Notes under the pieces: generated by a model
Database searches by the model: none
Seen by the model: the letters and a program-made list of their open reading frames with translations, nothing else
What the model was told of the DNA's origin: nothing
Shown: positions 4,991 through 5,721 of the stretch, piece by piece
Layout of the letters: every line of letters begins with the position of its first letter
Position numbering within the stretch: the stretch's first letter is position 1
Made by a program: the position numbers and the translations under genes
Assembly: GCA_030646655.1 (NCBI GenBank)
Contig: JAUSLB010000318.1
Location: forward strand, 1-5,721
DNA from: Deltaproteobacteria bacterium
GTDB lineage: Bacteria > Desulfobacterota > GWC2-55-46
Length of the DNA: 5,721 nt
Direction of reading: 5' to 3'

Positions 4991-5721
4991 ATGGCCCCTT
5001 ACATCCCCTTAACAGCCCTCATAATCGTCCTCGCCCTGATAGCCGTAAGACACCTCGGCAATATAAGGCTCCATATCTGGCAGATAATGCTCATCGGGGC
5101 CACAGCTGTCCTGATAACCGGCTCTATAAGGCCCACTGACGCCCTCGGCTCCATAAATATCGATGTCATGCTGTTCCTCTTCGGCATATTCGTGGTAGGA
5201 GAGGCTCTCGTCGAGAGCCGGTATCTCCACCATATATCCTACTCACTTTTTAAGGGGGCGAGGGATACGGATTCCCTTATACTCCTCATCCTCTTCGTGA
5301 TGGGCTTTTTCTCCGCCTTCCTGATGAACGATACCGTTGCTATAATCGGTACGCCTTTGGTAATTTTCTTTGCCGAAAAGCATAAGATTTCATCTAAACT
5401 TCTGCTCCTATCCCTTTGTTTTGCCGTTACTTTAGGGAGTGTGGCAAGCCCCATAGGAAACCCTCAGAACCTTTTAATCGCTATTGGAGGCCCTGTAGCC
5501 GACCCGTTCATCACATTCATTAAATACCTTGCCGTCCCGACGATTCTGAACCTCTTCCTCGCGTATTTCGTGTTAAAAGTCTTTTACAAAGGCCACTTCC
5601 ATAATAATGCGCTCGATAATGTCCGGGAGCCGGTTAAGGACCATAAACTCGCGTTCCTCTCAAAGGCAGCCCTCGTTATCATATTCGCCCTCGTAATAAT
5701 TAAAATAGCGGCGATCTTTTT
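4991..5721 (+). CDS. Ion transporter superfamily permease, ArsB/NhaD/SLC13-like (partial, 3' end missing)
   Basis: An open frame of 243 codons runs off the right edge. The product is very hydrophobic, with membrane segments near residues 5-19 (LTALIIVLALIAV), 31-45, 58-73 (VMLFLFGIFVVGEAL), 94-112 (LILLILFVMGFFSAFLMND) and several beyond. Two motifs mark the ion transporter superfamily, whose members move anions, arsenite or Na+/H+: FLMNDTVAIIGTPLVIF at about 110-126 (compare the NDAxxxxxTP motif of ArsB and NhaD) and GSVASPIGNPQNLLI at about 149-163, the second half of the first inverted-repeat unit. The substrate cannot be told. ATG 4991 is the first possible start because a stop, formed by the TAA of the MITE target duplication, lies in frame at 4982-4984. 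No Shine-Dalgarno sequence is visible: the ten bases before the start are CTAATTTAAA and the MITE lies beyond. The gene must be expressed from the MITE, by weak initiation, or poorly. Confidence 0.85.
   Translation, partial: MAPYIPLTALIIVLALIAVRHLGNIRLHIWQIMLIGATAVLITGSIRPTDALGSINIDVMLFLFGIFVVGEALVESRYLHHISYSLFKGARDTDSLILLILFVMGFFSAFLMNDTVAIIGTPLVIFFAEKHKISSKLLLLSLCFAVTLGSVASPIGNPQNLLIAIGGPVADPFITFIKYLAVPTILNLFLAYFVLKVFYKGHFHNNALDNVREPVKDHKLAFLSKAALVIIFALVIIKIAAIF

Noticed and set aside
5009..5233. Minus-strand frames opposite the permease, including the one at 4999-5187
   Set aside because: The plus-strand frame encodes clear membrane segments and family motifs over the whole stretch; the minus frames are shadows.

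Overview
The window looks like a chromosomal segment of a Gram-negative (diderm) bacterium. It carries a lipobox-bearing LysM/M23 protein and a RpoS-type sigma factor. Codon choice favours AGG for Arg and ATA for Ile on a moderately GC-rich background, and gene order is surE-pcm-(SLOG gene)-nlpD-like-rpoS-like-apt. This order and the sigma factor suggest a member of the former Deltaproteobacteria or a neighbouring phylum such as Nitrospirota. That placement is inference from style and synteny, not from a marker gene.

Layout: positions 1-230 are an AT-rich intergenic region. Its left edge holds what looks like the first codons of a divergent minus-strand gene, and its right end holds a candidate promoter placed so close to surE that the transcript could be leaderless. 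From 231 to 3928 five genes run on the + strand: surE (nucleotidase), pcm (isoaspartyl methyltransferase), a TIGR00725/LOG-like Rossmann protein, an NlpD-like LysM-M23 lipoprotein and a group 2 sigma-70 factor resembling RpoS. This is the surE-pcm-nlpD-rpoS stress and stationary-phase cluster known from enterobacteria, with one extra gene inserted. A candidate internal promoter precedes the extra gene. A strong GNRA-loop hairpin separates the sigma gene from apt (adenine salvage, 4040-4570), and apt is closed by a clear intrinsic terminator at 4588-4623.

From 4624 to 4990 there is no credible gene, but the stretch is full of structure. First comes a compact multi-hairpin element of about 110-160 bases, possibly a stand-alone HEARO/omega-RNA-type or IS200/IS605-related remnant. 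Next is a well-defined 140-bp MITE at 4841-4980, with 15-bp terminal inverted repeats, a CTAA target duplication and a long inner inverted repeat. The MITE ends 10 bases before the start codon of a membrane permease of the ion transporter (ArsB/NhaD/SLC13-like) superfamily. That gene runs off the right edge.

Functionally, the first block couples damage repair (Pcm), nucleotide housekeeping (SurE, Apt), cell-wall remodelling (NlpD-like) and a stress sigma factor. The right-hand end is a mobile-element landing zone next to a transporter. The most unusual items are the structured element at 4641-4797, the MITE that defines the transporter's 5' region, the catalytically intact M23 domain in the NlpD-like protein, and the possible leaderless surE.
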